From contig NZ_OY762267.1 of NCBI RefSeq assembly GCF_963665245.1, positions 3,754,001 through 3,818,000 on the forward strand: a stretch of 64,000 bases of DNA. Reading direction: 5' to 3'. A program made the translations under genes and the position numbers. Each line of letters starts with the position of its first letter. The stretch's first letter is position 1. Shown piece after piece: positions 41,379 to 50,359 of the stretch. The stretch comes from an uncultured Paludibaculum sp. Lineage in GTDB: Bacteria; Acidobacteriota; Terriglobia; Bryobacterales; Bryobacteraceae. The notes below the pieces were generated by a model. That model searched no databases and had not been told where the DNA came from. It was given only the letters and a program-made list of their open reading frames with translations.

Positions 41379-42488
41379 CTAAGTAAACCGCAGATTGTCA
41401 AGATCGGACATATTATGGCGCCGCCGCCAGAAACCGCACTCAGGCCAGCGTTGTTCAAGACGATAGCAGGCCCCGTGCGCCTGGATGTACTCGGCGTATG
41501 CCTGGCGGTTGAGCAGTTCATATGACTCGAGTCCGGAAACGTCTCCGTGAAAGCGGCGTGCGATTGCATCGGCGGCGTCGATGGCCATGCTCATCGACAT
41601 GCACAGTCCCATCCCCGACAGCGGATCGTAACTTCGAGCTGCGTCCCCAACGGCCAGCCAATTCCGATCGGCGGCGTGCTCTCGCATTGAGCTGAACGCC
41701 GGAATGATCGAAAAAGCCGAGGTTATGCCTCCGGTTCGCTCCCGCGTGTGTGGAGCCTTCTTCAACTGGTCTTCGAAGAAGCGGATGCTTCGTTTGCGGT
41801 CGTCGGAGTGGAGATCCGCGTCGGTTACGTAGGTTACGATGTAATATCCCGAGGGCAGCAGAGCGGAATAGAACCAACCCTGGTCGACCGCTTCGACCAA
41901 CGTGTAGGAAGAAGTGGTAGCGGACGATGCCGGCATGCACAAGCAGGCTACCGCCACCAGCCGATCCGAGACAAGCCGTCCCATAGGCCCGAGTGATAAT
42001 CCCGAGGTTCTGCCGCAGGCATCTACGACAAAGTGGCAGGCAAGTTTCTGCCTGCCGTGCGCATCCCGGGTGGCCAAGCGCCAGTCGGCATCGCCCTTCT
42101 CACAGGCGGTGACTCTCGTCTCACGGAGGAGGGTGACGCCGGCGCGTGCCGCGGTTTCAATTAGGAGATCGTTGAACTTGGTCCGGTCCAGATGCCAGCC
42201 GTTTCCGAGCGGAGAAAACAGGTAGTCGGTAGTCCAGACATTCGGGCTGCCCCACGCGGACATCATTCCGGGCGAGGGGAGATGCGATTGTGCGCAGAAT
42301 CCTTCCCACAGGCCCAGGCGTCGAAGCAACTCCGAAGCGTGGCGTGGAAGAGTCTCCCCAATGGACAGCGTCCGGCGTCGCGGGCCATCGCAGACCGCGA
42401 CGGATAGGCCCTGCCGTGCAAGCAGCAGCGCGGTCGCGCTGCCCGCCGGTCCGGCTCCGATCACTGCGACGTCGAAAGTTTGCGTCAT
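41379..42488 (-). CDS. LodB-like FAD-dependent maturase of a CTQ oxidase
   Basis: 369 residues from the ATG at 42488, 13 bases after the lodA-like stop; an upstream in-frame start lies within that gene and is rejected. FDVAVIGAGPAGSATALLLA (FAD-binding), SIGETLPRHASELLRRLGLW and WLAVGDAARSYDPLSGMGL identify the halogenase/geranylgeranyl-reductase-like flavoprotein family that includes LodB. LodB is required to form the tryptophylquinone of LodA in the cytoplasm. Position directly after the oxidase matches known lodAB pairs. Confidence 0.87.
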   Translation of the reverse strand: MTQTFDVAVIGAGPAGSATALLLARQGLSVAVCDGPRRRTLSIGETLPRHASELLRRLGLWEGFCAQSHLPSPGMMSAWGSPNVWTTDYLFSPLGNGWHLDRTKFNDLLIETAARAGVTLLRETRVTACEKGDADWRLATRDAHGRQKLACHFVVDACGRTSGLSLGPMGRLVSDRLVAVACLCMPASSATTSSYTLVEAVDQGWFYSALLPSGYYIVTYVTDADLHSDDRKRSIRFFEDQLKKAPHTRERTGGITSAFSIIPAFSSMREHAADRNWLAVGDAARSYDPLSGMGLCMSMSMAIDAADAIARRFHGDVSGLESYELLNRQAYAEYIQAHGACYRLEQRWPECGFWRRRHNMSDLDNLRFT

Positions 42489-42501
42489 GGCTCCGCCACC
42501 T

Positions 42502-44052
42502 TCAAGGCCGGGTTTCTTCTTCAAACCTGCCGTTTGCCTGCTCCGTGACAAATCCCAGTTTGTGCCACTGGGTGATCATGTCTTCCACGGACATTTCCGG
42601 CGACGCGGGATCATCGGACATTCGGGCCCACCGAATGTAGCTGCTGCCGGCCGATTTGAGCACCGCGATCGGACGCTGCGCCGGCCACCAGACGAGATTC
42701 GTTCCCGCGTTGCCGGGCTCCACGGCGCAGTCAAGGAAGTCCGATTGCCAAGGCAGCGACATCTGACTGGTGACATCGCCGGGCAACAGTTGGTCCGCAT
42801 TGAGCCGGAACGGCTCCAGATACGGGAAGACATCTCGAATTCTCCAACTCGCCTCGATGCCTGGAAAGAAGGCGGCTCCCACGCAGGGATCTAGGGCGGC
42901 GCGCGTCAATCCGTCCGGATTGATGTCTGGATCGGGAGGGACGGGCGTCGCATCCACGGTTCCGTTCTTCCACATTTCGAGCATCCTGTATTGGATCCGG
43001 GTGAGGGTGCCGTTGGGTCCGGCAGGGTAGAGGTCGGACCACATTTTCGGCATGCTACCGCCCGTGCCCGGATTCCCCGCGATTGCCGAAGGTTTGGAGA
43101 TCCGGCCGAATACGACAGCAGGGGCCGGTTGGCCCAAGGTGTGATGAAAGCCAGCTCCCGAACTGAACTGAGGTGCCCCGTTGTTGTAGACCCAGCGCAT
43201 GTTCGCGGCGCGCGTAAGGATGGGCTGGATATCACGGACCAGGGAAGGTTTGAAGTTCGGAGCGTCCACGGGATTCGGCATCAAGCCCCGATCTACGGCC
43301 GACTGCAGCAGTGTATCGTAGAGCGACACAATGCTATGTAGACCCGGCGCATATTTGGGAGGAGCGACGATCAGCCAGGCGCTCTCGACCCGTGGCTGTG
43401 ATCCGTCAGCCAGTGTTACTGTCGCGCTCACGCGTCCATCGGAGACGTCGTCGTACCACCCATCGTGGTCTGCGAAATCGGAGCCGGGTGAACTGAGCGG
43501 CATCCCGACGGGCGATCTCGATTCTCCGAGACCGCCCAGGGCGACCAGGCGACCGCGATCATCGGTCATAATGGCGCCGAGAACGAAGCGTACAGGTTGA
43601 TCCAAAAACAGCTGGTTCACCTCGATATCCCTGGCATTACCGGCGGCCCTGGATGCCGCCAAGTCAGCAAAGGCGCTGTTGACACCGGAGATCGATACTG
43701 GACCGGGGTCCAGTTTCAGTTGATTCCGGTCATGGAAGCCGGCGTTTCGCAAAGGCGCGTTCTGGGCGGTCTTGGGATGAAAGAATTGGTCGGCGGCTTT
43801 GGTGTTGGCGATGTGGAGCGTCCATTTAATCTCGGCATCGTCGCTGGTGATTTCCTGTACCAAGTGTCCGTTCTCGTCAAAGGCGAAAAGGTAGAAGCGC
43901 GCGGCTTGCCGCTTCAGTCCCGTGCCGTCGCGAAACCCTCCGGCCGGAGTCACCACTTCGTCCGGCCTCTCTGGTCCGATGAAGTAACCATCGCGGCTGT
44001 TACCCAACCGGGCGATGCCGATGGGTGGAAAGATCTTAATCGTTTGGATCAT
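42502..44052 (-). CDS. LodA/GoxA-family CTQ-dependent amino-acid or amine oxidase
   Basis: 516 residues from the ATG at 44052 (SD GGGAGAAG); a longer in-frame start extends into the previous gene and is rejected. The opening PPIGIARLGNSRDGYFIGPE and EVNQLFLDQPVRFVLGAI are family signatures. Cysteine 390 (DPCVGAAFFPGIEA) and tryptophan 455 (first W of WWPAQRP) are 65 residues apart, as reported for Cys516 and Trp581 that form the CTQ cofactor in LodA. LodA-type enzymes oxidise the amino group of lysine, glycine or other substrates, using oxygen and releasing peroxide. At 516 residues it is shorter than LodA. Substrate unknown. Confidence 0.85.
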   Translation of the reverse strand: MIQTIKIFPPIGIARLGNSRDGYFIGPERPDEVVTPAGGFRDGTGLKRQAARFYLFAFDENGHLVQEITSDDAEIKWTLHIANTKAADQFFHPKTAQNAPLRNAGFHDRNQLKLDPGPVSISGVNSAFADLAASRAAGNARDIEVNQLFLDQPVRFVLGAIMTDDRGRLVALGGLGESRSPVGMPLSSPGSDFADHDGWYDDVSDGRVSATVTLADGSQPRVESAWLIVAPPKYAPGLHSIVSLYDTLLQSAVDRGLMPNPVDAPNFKPSLVRDIQPILTRAANMRWVYNNGAPQFSSGAGFHHTLGQPAPAVVFGRISKPSAIAGNPGTGGSMPKMWSDLYPAGPNGTLTRIQYRMLEMWKNGTVDATPVPPDPDINPDGLTRAALDPCVGAAFFPGIEASWRIRDVFPYLEPFRLNADQLLPGDVTSQMSLPWQSDFLDCAVEPGNAGTNLVWWPAQRPIAVLKSAGSSYIRWARMSDDPASPEMSVEDMITQWHKLGFVTEQANGRFEEETRP

Positions 44053-44063
44053 TTGACTTCTCC

Positions 44064-46049
44064 CTATAACCCCGAATCGGCGTAGCGGCTGCGTAGTTCG
44101 GCCGTCAGATCCGCGTCGGGGACTCGCTGACAATACTCGAAGATCTTCAGATGATCTTCCTCCACCGGCGAGAATCCGCGCACGTTGAATCGCTTGCGAT
44201 AGACGCCGTCGTTGAGCAAACCGCAGAGAATGGCGCGCATGTAGAAGCGCCAGAACTCCGCAACAACATCGAGACGGATGCAGGCCTCGGCAAAGGAGCT
44301 CCAGATGAACCACATGATGGCTCCATTCATGTTGTGCCGCGGGTTCTGGGGCCTCAACGGATCGTCAGGCAGTCCATCGTTGCCGAAGCGCTCGAAGCCG
44401 TCAAGGACGGCTAACAACGGCACCGGCAAGCCGTAATGACTTTCCAGGGTCTGTTTCTGACGTACTGCCAGCATTTCTACGGCGGCGTGGACCCCGTCTG
44501 CCACCAGGGCCTCGGTCCACCCACCTTCCTTTGTGGCATCTTTCGCAAATCCCTGCCAGGCGGGGAAGAAACCGAAGGTCACCCCGATAGCGCTCTGCGT
44601 TTCGTCGCTGGCGTGGTACATTGCCCAATCGTCGAAGTCGCGCCAGAACGCATTGTGTACCTTCGGGTCAGGACGCTGTGCGCCGGTCGAGTGTGAGAGG
44701 GATGCTACAGCTTCGGCGGGGGCGTCGCCGGGACATCCGTCGTCAATCCAGCTTGCGATGAAGTCGATATCGGCATCGGGTACGGGCGGGCGGGCGGCAG
44801 GCATACGGCGGAAGGTGGCGCCTGCCGCACCCGTGTCGCTTCCAAAGGGAACTTGGCCGCGGAGGGCCAGCACCAGATTCGAGTCCTTAGCGCTTCCCAG
44901 CACTAGCAGTTGGCTGCCGAAGACCTTCAATTGCACAAATTGATCGCGGGTCTTGCCGCGCCAAAAAGGCCCGTGTGCACCGAACACGCCGCCGCCGACA
45001 GCCTGATCGAGAATTTGCAGCACGTGCACGAATCGTCCGGGGCCAATCGGGGGAGCCAGGGCTGGCGCCCCTGCGGGATCAGTTGCCGACACCGGCGCAT
45101 CGGATGCCACGAAGGAGGGGCCTTTCTGGAGTGCGGCGAGTACCATTGCCTCCCCCTGCATGCCGCTCATTGCGGAAACCGCACCCGCCAGGGCGACGAC
45201 GCCGGCATCTCCACCCAGATCCCAGGCCTGCTGCAGTTGCCGCAGCATTCCGACATAGAGGCGGTTGAATTCCGCTGATTCCTGATCGTTGGCTACGGTC
45301 AGAGCAAGCACCCCGGGGAATCGCACGCCCTTGCCGGTGTACGCGAACGGGAAAGGACCGCCCTCCACCGCTTGGAGTTCCGCTCCGTGGAAAATCTCAC
45401 CGAAGCGGTAGAAATGGGCCACTTCTCCATCAGCTTCGAGCGGCGAACCGTCACTGCCCTCACCCTGCCGTTTGATTAAGCCGATCGCTTCCTTCACGTC
45501 CTTGAGTTCACGAATCGGACTGGAAAACCCGAAGCCAGTGAGATCCACCTGTTTGGCGGTCTCCAGCGGTTCGGAGCGACTGGAAAACGCCTCCAACACG
45601 GAATCGTAGAACCGGCCGATCAGAAGAGAGCCGCTTGGCTGAAAGTCGGTGTCAGCGGCAAGCAGAGTCTCCGGTTCCTCGATAGCCATGAAAGCGTTGA
45701 GCAGGACATCCTTCGAAAGATGCGCCAAGCCGATTTCCAGCCCCTTGTGAATATCCAGCGGCAGCACGGCCGGGTACTTCGATACGGCGGCCAGTATGTT
45801 GGGCCGCCCTCTGACGGCCGCCAGCAGGTTGCATGCAATCCCCATGTGCCCCATCTCTTCGTGTGCTATCCCGGAGATCAGCGCGGCGACACCGTCCGGA
45901 TCGGCGTTGGTGTCGACAGACCAGGAGGCGAACAGGTAGGGGGGAATCGTACCCAGTTCCAGTTGGATGGCGGCCTGCAACGCATCGCGGAGCCACGCGT
46001 CGTCGCGCCTCTCGTCTGGCACCGTCATCAGTCGAATGATTGCTCTCAT
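44064..46049 (-). CDS. Large protein with N-terminal ferritin-like domain, LodA partner
   Basis: 661 residues. The N-terminal third is a ferritin-like domain of the type in VioB/StaD-like enzymes (LQAAIQLELGTIPPYLFASW; AHEEMGHMGIACNLL). The middle has MPAARPPVPDADIDFIASWI, which looks like the end of a cytochrome-c-like domain, but no CxxCH is present. The C-terminus is helical (HNMNGAIMWFIWSSFAEACI) and unrecognised. It starts the lodA-lodB stretch, 11 bases ahead of lodA, so it probably acts on or with the oxidase. No signal peptide. Confidence 0.75.
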   Translation of the reverse strand: MRAIIRLMTVPDERRDDAWLRDALQAAIQLELGTIPPYLFASWSVDTNADPDGVAALISGIAHEEMGHMGIACNLLAAVRGRPNILAAVSKYPAVLPLDIHKGLEIGLAHLSKDVLLNAFMAIEEPETLLAADTDFQPSGSLLIGRFYDSVLEAFSSRSEPLETAKQVDLTGFGFSSPIRELKDVKEAIGLIKRQGEGSDGSPLEADGEVAHFYRFGEIFHGAELQAVEGGPFPFAYTGKGVRFPGVLALTVANDQESAEFNRLYVGMLRQLQQAWDLGGDAGVVALAGAVSAMSGMQGEAMVLAALQKGPSFVASDAPVSATDPAGAPALAPPIGPGRFVHVLQILDQAVGGGVFGAHGPFWRGKTRDQFVQLKVFGSQLLVLGSAKDSNLVLALRGQVPFGSDTGAAGATFRRMPAARPPVPDADIDFIASWIDDGCPGDAPAEAVASLSHSTGAQRPDPKVHNAFWRDFDDWAMYHASDETQSAIGVTFGFFPAWQGFAKDATKEGGWTEALVADGVHAAVEMLAVRQKQTLESHYGLPVPLLAVLDGFERFGNDGLPDDPLRPQNPRHNMNGAIMWFIWSSFAEACIRLDVVAEFWRFYMRAILCGLLNDGVYRKRFNVRGFSPVEEDHLKIFEYCQRVPDADLTAELRSRYADSGL

Positions 46050-46073
46050 CGTTTTCTCCGATATCCCAACGGT

Positions 46074-46580
46074 CTACTGAACTTTCTGATACACGCCGAC
46101 CGTCGTGACGTTCTTGCCGGATTTGTCTTTTGAAATCGTGGTAACCGTCATCGTCTGACCGTCTTTGGAGACCACGCGGGTGCTCGTAGCCAGCACGATG
46201 TTTTCGCGGGCATAGGTGGCCACCACCGTTCGTTCGCTGAGGCGCTTCAGGGATACCGGCGTGGTGACGCCGCCGTTGGTCACTACAACGACCGGCGTTC
46301 CGCTGTAGTCAGCAGTATAGTCCGATATAAGGACGGCTCCGGCGGAAGTCTTGCCGCTGGGGAACTTACCGTCCTGAAACGAGATCTCCGACCGGTAATG
46401 AATGCCCGATCCTTGCCCTCCGGCCGGCTCCATGGTGATGGACATGCTCTTCGGCAGGGGCACAGACTTCGGATACTTGGTTTTGGAAGCGTTCAAGGTC
46501 CACTTTCCGATGAACGGGTCCTCAGCCGCATGGCAGGCGAGAGCCGACAGGAATATGTAAACAAGTAGAGTCCGTCTCAT
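46074..46580 (-). CDS. Small secreted protein of unknown function
   Basis: 168 residues with a signal peptide (MRRTLLVYIFLSALACHAAE). The mature part starts DPFIGKWTLNASKTKYPKS and is beta-rich, resembling a lipocalin-like family common in Acidobacteria. It lies 24 bases upstream of the ferritin-like gene in the same direction, so probably belongs to the operon. No catalytic motif seen. Confidence 0.7.
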   Translation of the reverse strand: MRRTLLVYIFLSALACHAAEDPFIGKWTLNASKTKYPKSVPLPKSMSITMEPAGGQGSGIHYRSEISFQDGKFPSGKTSAGAVLISDYTADYSGTPVVVVTNGGVTTPVSLKRLSERTVVATYARENIVLATSTRVVSKDGQTMTVTTISKDKSGKNVTTVGVYQKVQ

Positions 46581-46637
46581 AGATTTGTCCTCGCAAGTGA
46601 ATGGGTAGCGTGTCCCGCGCGACCAGGCCAGCCGCTC

Positions 46638-48158
46638 TTACAGCGACCTCAGAAAATCGAGAATGGCCTGCTTCTTCGCGTCGGCTAGAGCATTAAACCT
46701 GTCAATTACGGCGTTCGCCTCCGAAGCACCATAACCTGAGGAGGCTTGGTCCTTGGCTGGGTTGTCACCGCCATCCGAACCGGCGGCCGAGTAGTGATCC
46801 TGAATCGCCGTCATCAGATCGGCGGTTCGCCCGTCGTGCAGGAAGAAGAGGCGTTGGCCGATCCCCCAAAGCGGCGTGGTCCGGAATTCATCGGGACCTG
46901 CGGCGCCCTGGATGATGTTGTCGGCCAGAGTGGCACCCATTTTATGCAAGAGCAGGTCGGAATAGAGATTCACGGTCTTGCCGCGCAACGCAACCGTAGA
47001 CGGTCCAACCTGCTCCTCGGGTACGTCGCTGGGAGTCGCGGTTCCGGGGATCTGGAAGGACGGAGCGTGGCAGAGCGCGCAGCCGATCTCGTTAAACTGT
47101 TGCCGTCCCAGTTGCGCAGTCGGCGAAAGCACCACCGGTCGCGGAGCATCGACGAACCGCATGAAGACCGTGAACATGAGCCAAGCTGGGATGATCTTCA
47201 CCGGGTTTTCGTAGAACCCCGCCTTAGTGCGCGGGATATCGAAGGGCTCATACGCTACGTTGCAGCCCGGCTCTTCGTTTCTGGTGATGGGAAAGAGATC
47301 GTTAGTGATACCCATTTCGACGTTGTAGGCCTCGCCTGCAAACACATTGATGGACCCGTTCTGAGCCTTCCAGCCGAACCTACTTATCGTACCGGTGTTC
47401 GCGATCATGTTGGGCTTCCCCCCAATTCCGAGCGATTGCTTCAGCGCGGCGTTTGCCGCCATGTTGGCACGAATCGCGCGATCCGGTATGCTTTCGATCA
47501 GGCCCAGCCCAAAGAGGGAGAGCGGAATGCGAAATGCGACGTTGGCCTTTTGGTACGCGGTCTCGAAGTCCGGCTGCATTAGATTGCAGTTGGGGGCATC
47601 GCGCCTTCCGCGAACGGTGAACAGACTAGTGACTCCGCCATCCCTCGAGCCGTCAGGATTGTACTTGAAGCGCACTTCGCGGAACGCGCCATCCGATTTT
47701 TCGAAGGAAGGCACGGTATTCAGGGCGCCCTGCCGGGTAGCAATCTGATGCGCGGGGTTTTGCGCCGGAGATCCTCCCCCTAGGACCGGGTGGATGTGGC
47801 AACTGATGCACTGATCGGCATTGAAAACCGGGCCGATGCCTGCCGAATTCACTAGCCCGCAAGGAGAGAATGGGTTATTGGGGCAGCCGTCGATCGGAAG
47901 CTGACCTTCCGGTTGTTGCGCACAGGTATCGCAGGTGCCTTCCAGTTCGGAAATGCGCAGCAGGGTTTCGTTGAAGAGGGTCAGTTCATTCACGTTAAGA
48001 CCGGGAATCGGCGCAGGAATCAGCGATTGCGGGTTAGGCCGGGGTCCTGGGTCTTTGGGCGGCTGGGCGGTCGAGCGGGGCGCACTCGCGAGCAACAGGC
48101 ATGCAAGCAGTAGGAACGAGAAGCCCTCGGCGAAACGAGCCGTGTGCTGTTTTGACAT
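46638..48158 (-). CDS. Secreted di-heme c-type oxidoreductase (DHOR/DUF1111 family)
   Basis: 506 residues from the ATG at 48158; an in-frame ATG at 48176 is also possible. A signal peptide (FLLLACLLLASAPRSTAQ) is followed by two heme-binding motifs, CISCH in the first third and CALCH in the second, and GIGQRLFFLHDGRTADLMTA typical of the family. Relatives are periplasmic peroxidase-like or thiol-oxidoreductase proteins. A MauG-like oxidation in cofactor maturation, or electron transfer from the oxidase, are the possible links to this operon; both are inference, since the LodA proteins lack signal peptides. Confidence 0.8.
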   Translation of the reverse strand: MSKQHTARFAEGFSFLLLACLLLASAPRSTAQPPKDPGPRPNPQSLIPAPIPGLNVNELTLFNETLLRISELEGTCDTCAQQPEGQLPIDGCPNNPFSPCGLVNSAGIGPVFNADQCISCHIHPVLGGGSPAQNPAHQIATRQGALNTVPSFEKSDGAFREVRFKYNPDGSRDGGVTSLFTVRGRRDAPNCNLMQPDFETAYQKANVAFRIPLSLFGLGLIESIPDRAIRANMAANAALKQSLGIGGKPNMIANTGTISRFGWKAQNGSINVFAGEAYNVEMGITNDLFPITRNEEPGCNVAYEPFDIPRTKAGFYENPVKIIPAWLMFTVFMRFVDAPRPVVLSPTAQLGRQQFNEIGCALCHAPSFQIPGTATPSDVPEEQVGPSTVALRGKTVNLYSDLLLHKMGATLADNIIQGAAGPDEFRTTPLWGIGQRLFFLHDGRTADLMTAIQDHYSAAGSDGGDNPAKDQASSGYGASEANAVIDRFNALADAKKQAILDFLRSL

Positions 48159-48990
48159 TGAGTTCTCTCTTTTCATGGTGTCGCATCCTCTTTCTGGGCC
48201 TCAACGCGGTTCCGGACATCCTTCGACAGGCCCTGGAGCGTTCAGAACTGACGCATCAAACGCAAGTTCAAGAATCGTCTACTTACCAGGAGCGCAAGGC
48301 CGAGGTCGAAAGGGACACGAAATCTTACTCCCCGGAAAAACTCGCTTCGGTCGGGCGCCGGTCGTCGGCCCTTGCGAAGCTTCCTTTGCGATGAATCGAT
48401 TCTTGTGGGGACCGTGCGGAATCGTCCGGCCGAGTCGCAGCTGCTTAGATGTGGGTCGCAAGCACCTGCTCCGCCTATACGTCGCTTAGCGACTACCACG
48501 GATAGCGACTCGCCTGACGGCAACGCGATGGCGAGGAACTTCAGTGCGGCAACGCTCATGACGCTAGTCGGCGTCGACGAGTTCGCAGGACACGGCCTCC
48601 AGGTACGCAAATCTTGCCCAGGCCGCTGAAAGCACAACCCGCTTTGCGATCGTGCAATGATCTGTGGCACTCATACATTGAAAGCTTTGTTCTATCAACA
48701 GCGATTCCAGCGTCCGTCTAGAAACTCGCGCTTCGGCATTGCGCCCCAAAAGGTCCGTAAGATCGTATGTCGATGAAGGTGCTGACGCCAAGTGGGCCGA
48801 AGATGCAGCGGCGAGGGCGGCCGACAGCCTCGCTCCATTGGCAATCGCGATGCCGTCGATCAGTATCGTCGATGGTCACCCCAAATTCGGCCATATTCGT
48901 CACAACCAAAAGACCGGCTCACGGAGATCTATGGTTGAATCGCACATTTGGGAGTTTCCTTCAGAAAGGCGGAGCTAGCCGAGTCTTCTC
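48159..48990. other. Region with no recognised gene between the CTQ operon and the replication genes
   Basis: About 830 bases. The best frame on the minus strand is an uninterrupted run ending at 48564 that includes RLSAALAAASSAHLASAPSS and RRTLESLLIEQSFQCMSATD; it lacks a convincing start and any known motif. It could be the remains of a small plasmid-maintenance gene. The upstream part should hold the promoter of the di-heme gene; none is near consensus. Confidence 0.4.
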
Positions 48991-49452
48991 TCATAAAGAC
49001 TCGGATCGAGCCAATCTCGACCCCAAGACATGTCCGGCGCCCTCCTGCCGAAGCTCGGCCAGTCGATCGAGAACTCGGGTGGTTATTGTGTCGATCAAGT
49101 CTACCCGACACGGCGCAACGCTCTTAACGGGATTCCGCCCGACGTCCTCTCTCAACGCTGCCGTGAGCACCTCAATCAACGCATCGATAGATTCGCCTTC
49201 GAAACGGAGTCGCTGGACCTTTTGAACCGCATATAAGACGGTAGTGTGATGACGGCCGTTGTAAGATCTGCCGATCTTGACCATGCTCCAGCCGCACACA
49301 TGCTTGGCCAAATACATCGAAATTTGGCGACTGAAGCAGGGACCTAGCTCATTACCAGTGACGCGACCCGGTCCGAGTTGACCGGAGACCGCTGATTCGA
49401 TCTCTCCCAATGACGGCCGCCAGATCCCAGCATTCCGGTCAGTTCCTCGCAT
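48991..49452 (-). CDS. Small DnaA domain-IV-like DNA-binding protein
   Basis: 153 residues from the ATG at 49452, overlapping the upstream stop by 14 bases. The centre matches the DNA-binding domain of DnaA: RQISMYLAKHVCGWSMVKIG followed by RSYNGRHHTTVLYAV. No AAA+ ATPase domain is present, so it is a stand-alone DnaA domain IV. The coupling to a RepA-like gene suggests a role in initiating or controlling replication of the element. The C-terminal 60 residues are unrecognised. Confidence 0.82.
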   Translation of the reverse strand: MRGTDRNAGIWRPSLGEIESAVSGQLGPGRVTGNELGPCFSRQISMYLAKHVCGWSMVKIGRSYNGRHHTTVLYAVQKVQRLRFEGESIDALIEVLTAALREDVGRNPVKSVAPCRVDLIDTITTRVLDRLAELRQEGAGHVLGSRLARSESL

Positions 49453-50359
49453 TGGACACCACCAGCGGCAGCACCGCATGAGCTGGATCAATGAACAACC
49501 CGGTACCATCACCATCAATCGAAGCCGGACATTCGGGCCACATGGTTCGCACCAGGTCCAACCAGCCCTCCAACTTCTCTCGAAACTTGCGCGGCCGTGC
49601 ATATTCTGCGCTTCCGAGTTGGTTCACCAGTCCGAAGGGGCCGAATAGCGGAATCCGCTCTTGCCCACGCGCTGTGAAGCAGCGGTAGGAGAGCCACATG
49701 AACAGATCCAGAACTGCCGGGGAGGACGACAGCGCTTTGGCTGCTTCAAGATCCGTGGGAATCGGATGGTCAAGAATCTCACGATAGAACTCATCGCTCA
49801 ACAGGATCATGTTCTGGCAGTCGCCTGGCAGAAGCCGTTCCAGGCTGCTGCGGGAGTACCAGATTCTGGCCTCGGACATGAAATTGAATCGAGCGCTGTG
49901 AACGACCGCCGTGCGCTCGAGTTGTGTTTCTGTTCCGAAGAAGATGGTCGCCCCAAAGATCCGCTGAAAGGATGCGACCAGCCGGCGGTACTGAGAACCA
50001 CCCTGCTGAAGCCCAAAGGCATCCAGCATCTCGGCGGCGCTGCTGAAGGTGATCCGTGGCGATCTCTGTCGAATTGCTACGGTAGCCAAGAAGATAGGGA
50101 GAAGGCGGTCTTGCCCCCAAGGTAGCCCGTAACTGGGATGCCCGGTCACTTGGAGGACGAATTGCCCGTTTCGGCGCTCGTGAAGGAGGCAGCCCGGGGC
50201 AGGTCGCTTCAAGGGAAGGCCGCACAGGACGAAGGGTCGGGAGGAGAATCCAACATTCTGGCGCGCACCGTCCCGGTTGATGCGGACCAACTCAATCGCC
50301 TCAACCTGGCGGAGCTTCTGCTTCGAGATGGCGACGCCCGGCAGTGTCTCTCGGAGCAA
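49439..50359 (-). CDS. Plasmid RepA-type replication initiator
   Basis: About 306 residues if it starts at the TTG at 50359; the true start is uncertain because the frame stays open further upstream into the tRNA repeat. Recognisable RepA features are YGLPWGQDRLLPIFLATVAI, ITFSSAAEMLDAFGL, then LDLFMWLSYRCFTA and QLGSAEYARPRKFREKLEG. This family starts replication of broad classes of plasmids by binding iterons. No iteron array is visible nearby. Its presence beside the right repeat indicates that the island was, or can be, a replicating element. Confidence 0.75.
   Translation of the reverse strand: MLRETLPGVAISKQKLRQVEAIELVRINRDGARQNVGFSSRPFVLCGLPLKRPAPGCLLHERRNGQFVLQVTGHPSYGLPWGQDRLLPIFLATVAIRQRSPRITFSSAAEMLDAFGLQQGGSQYRRLVASFQRIFGATIFFGTETQLERTAVVHSARFNFMSEARIWYSRSSLERLLPGDCQNMILLSDEFYREILDHPIPTDLEAAKALSSSPAVLDLFMWLSYRCFTARGQERIPLFGPFGLVNQLGSAEYARPRKFREKLEGWLDLVRTMWPECPASIDGDGTGLFIDPAHAVLPLVVSNARN

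Noticed and set aside
44053..44313. An 87-residue N-terminal extension of the LodA-like protein
   Set aside because: It lies inside the 3' end of the ferritin-like gene in another frame; the ATG at 44052 has a good ribosome-binding site and the family N-terminus.
48242..48670. A 142-residue minus-strand gene between the di-heme gene and the replication genes
   Set aside because: No motif, arginine- and serine-rich shadow-like composition, no ribosome-binding site, and it overlaps other equally poor frames.
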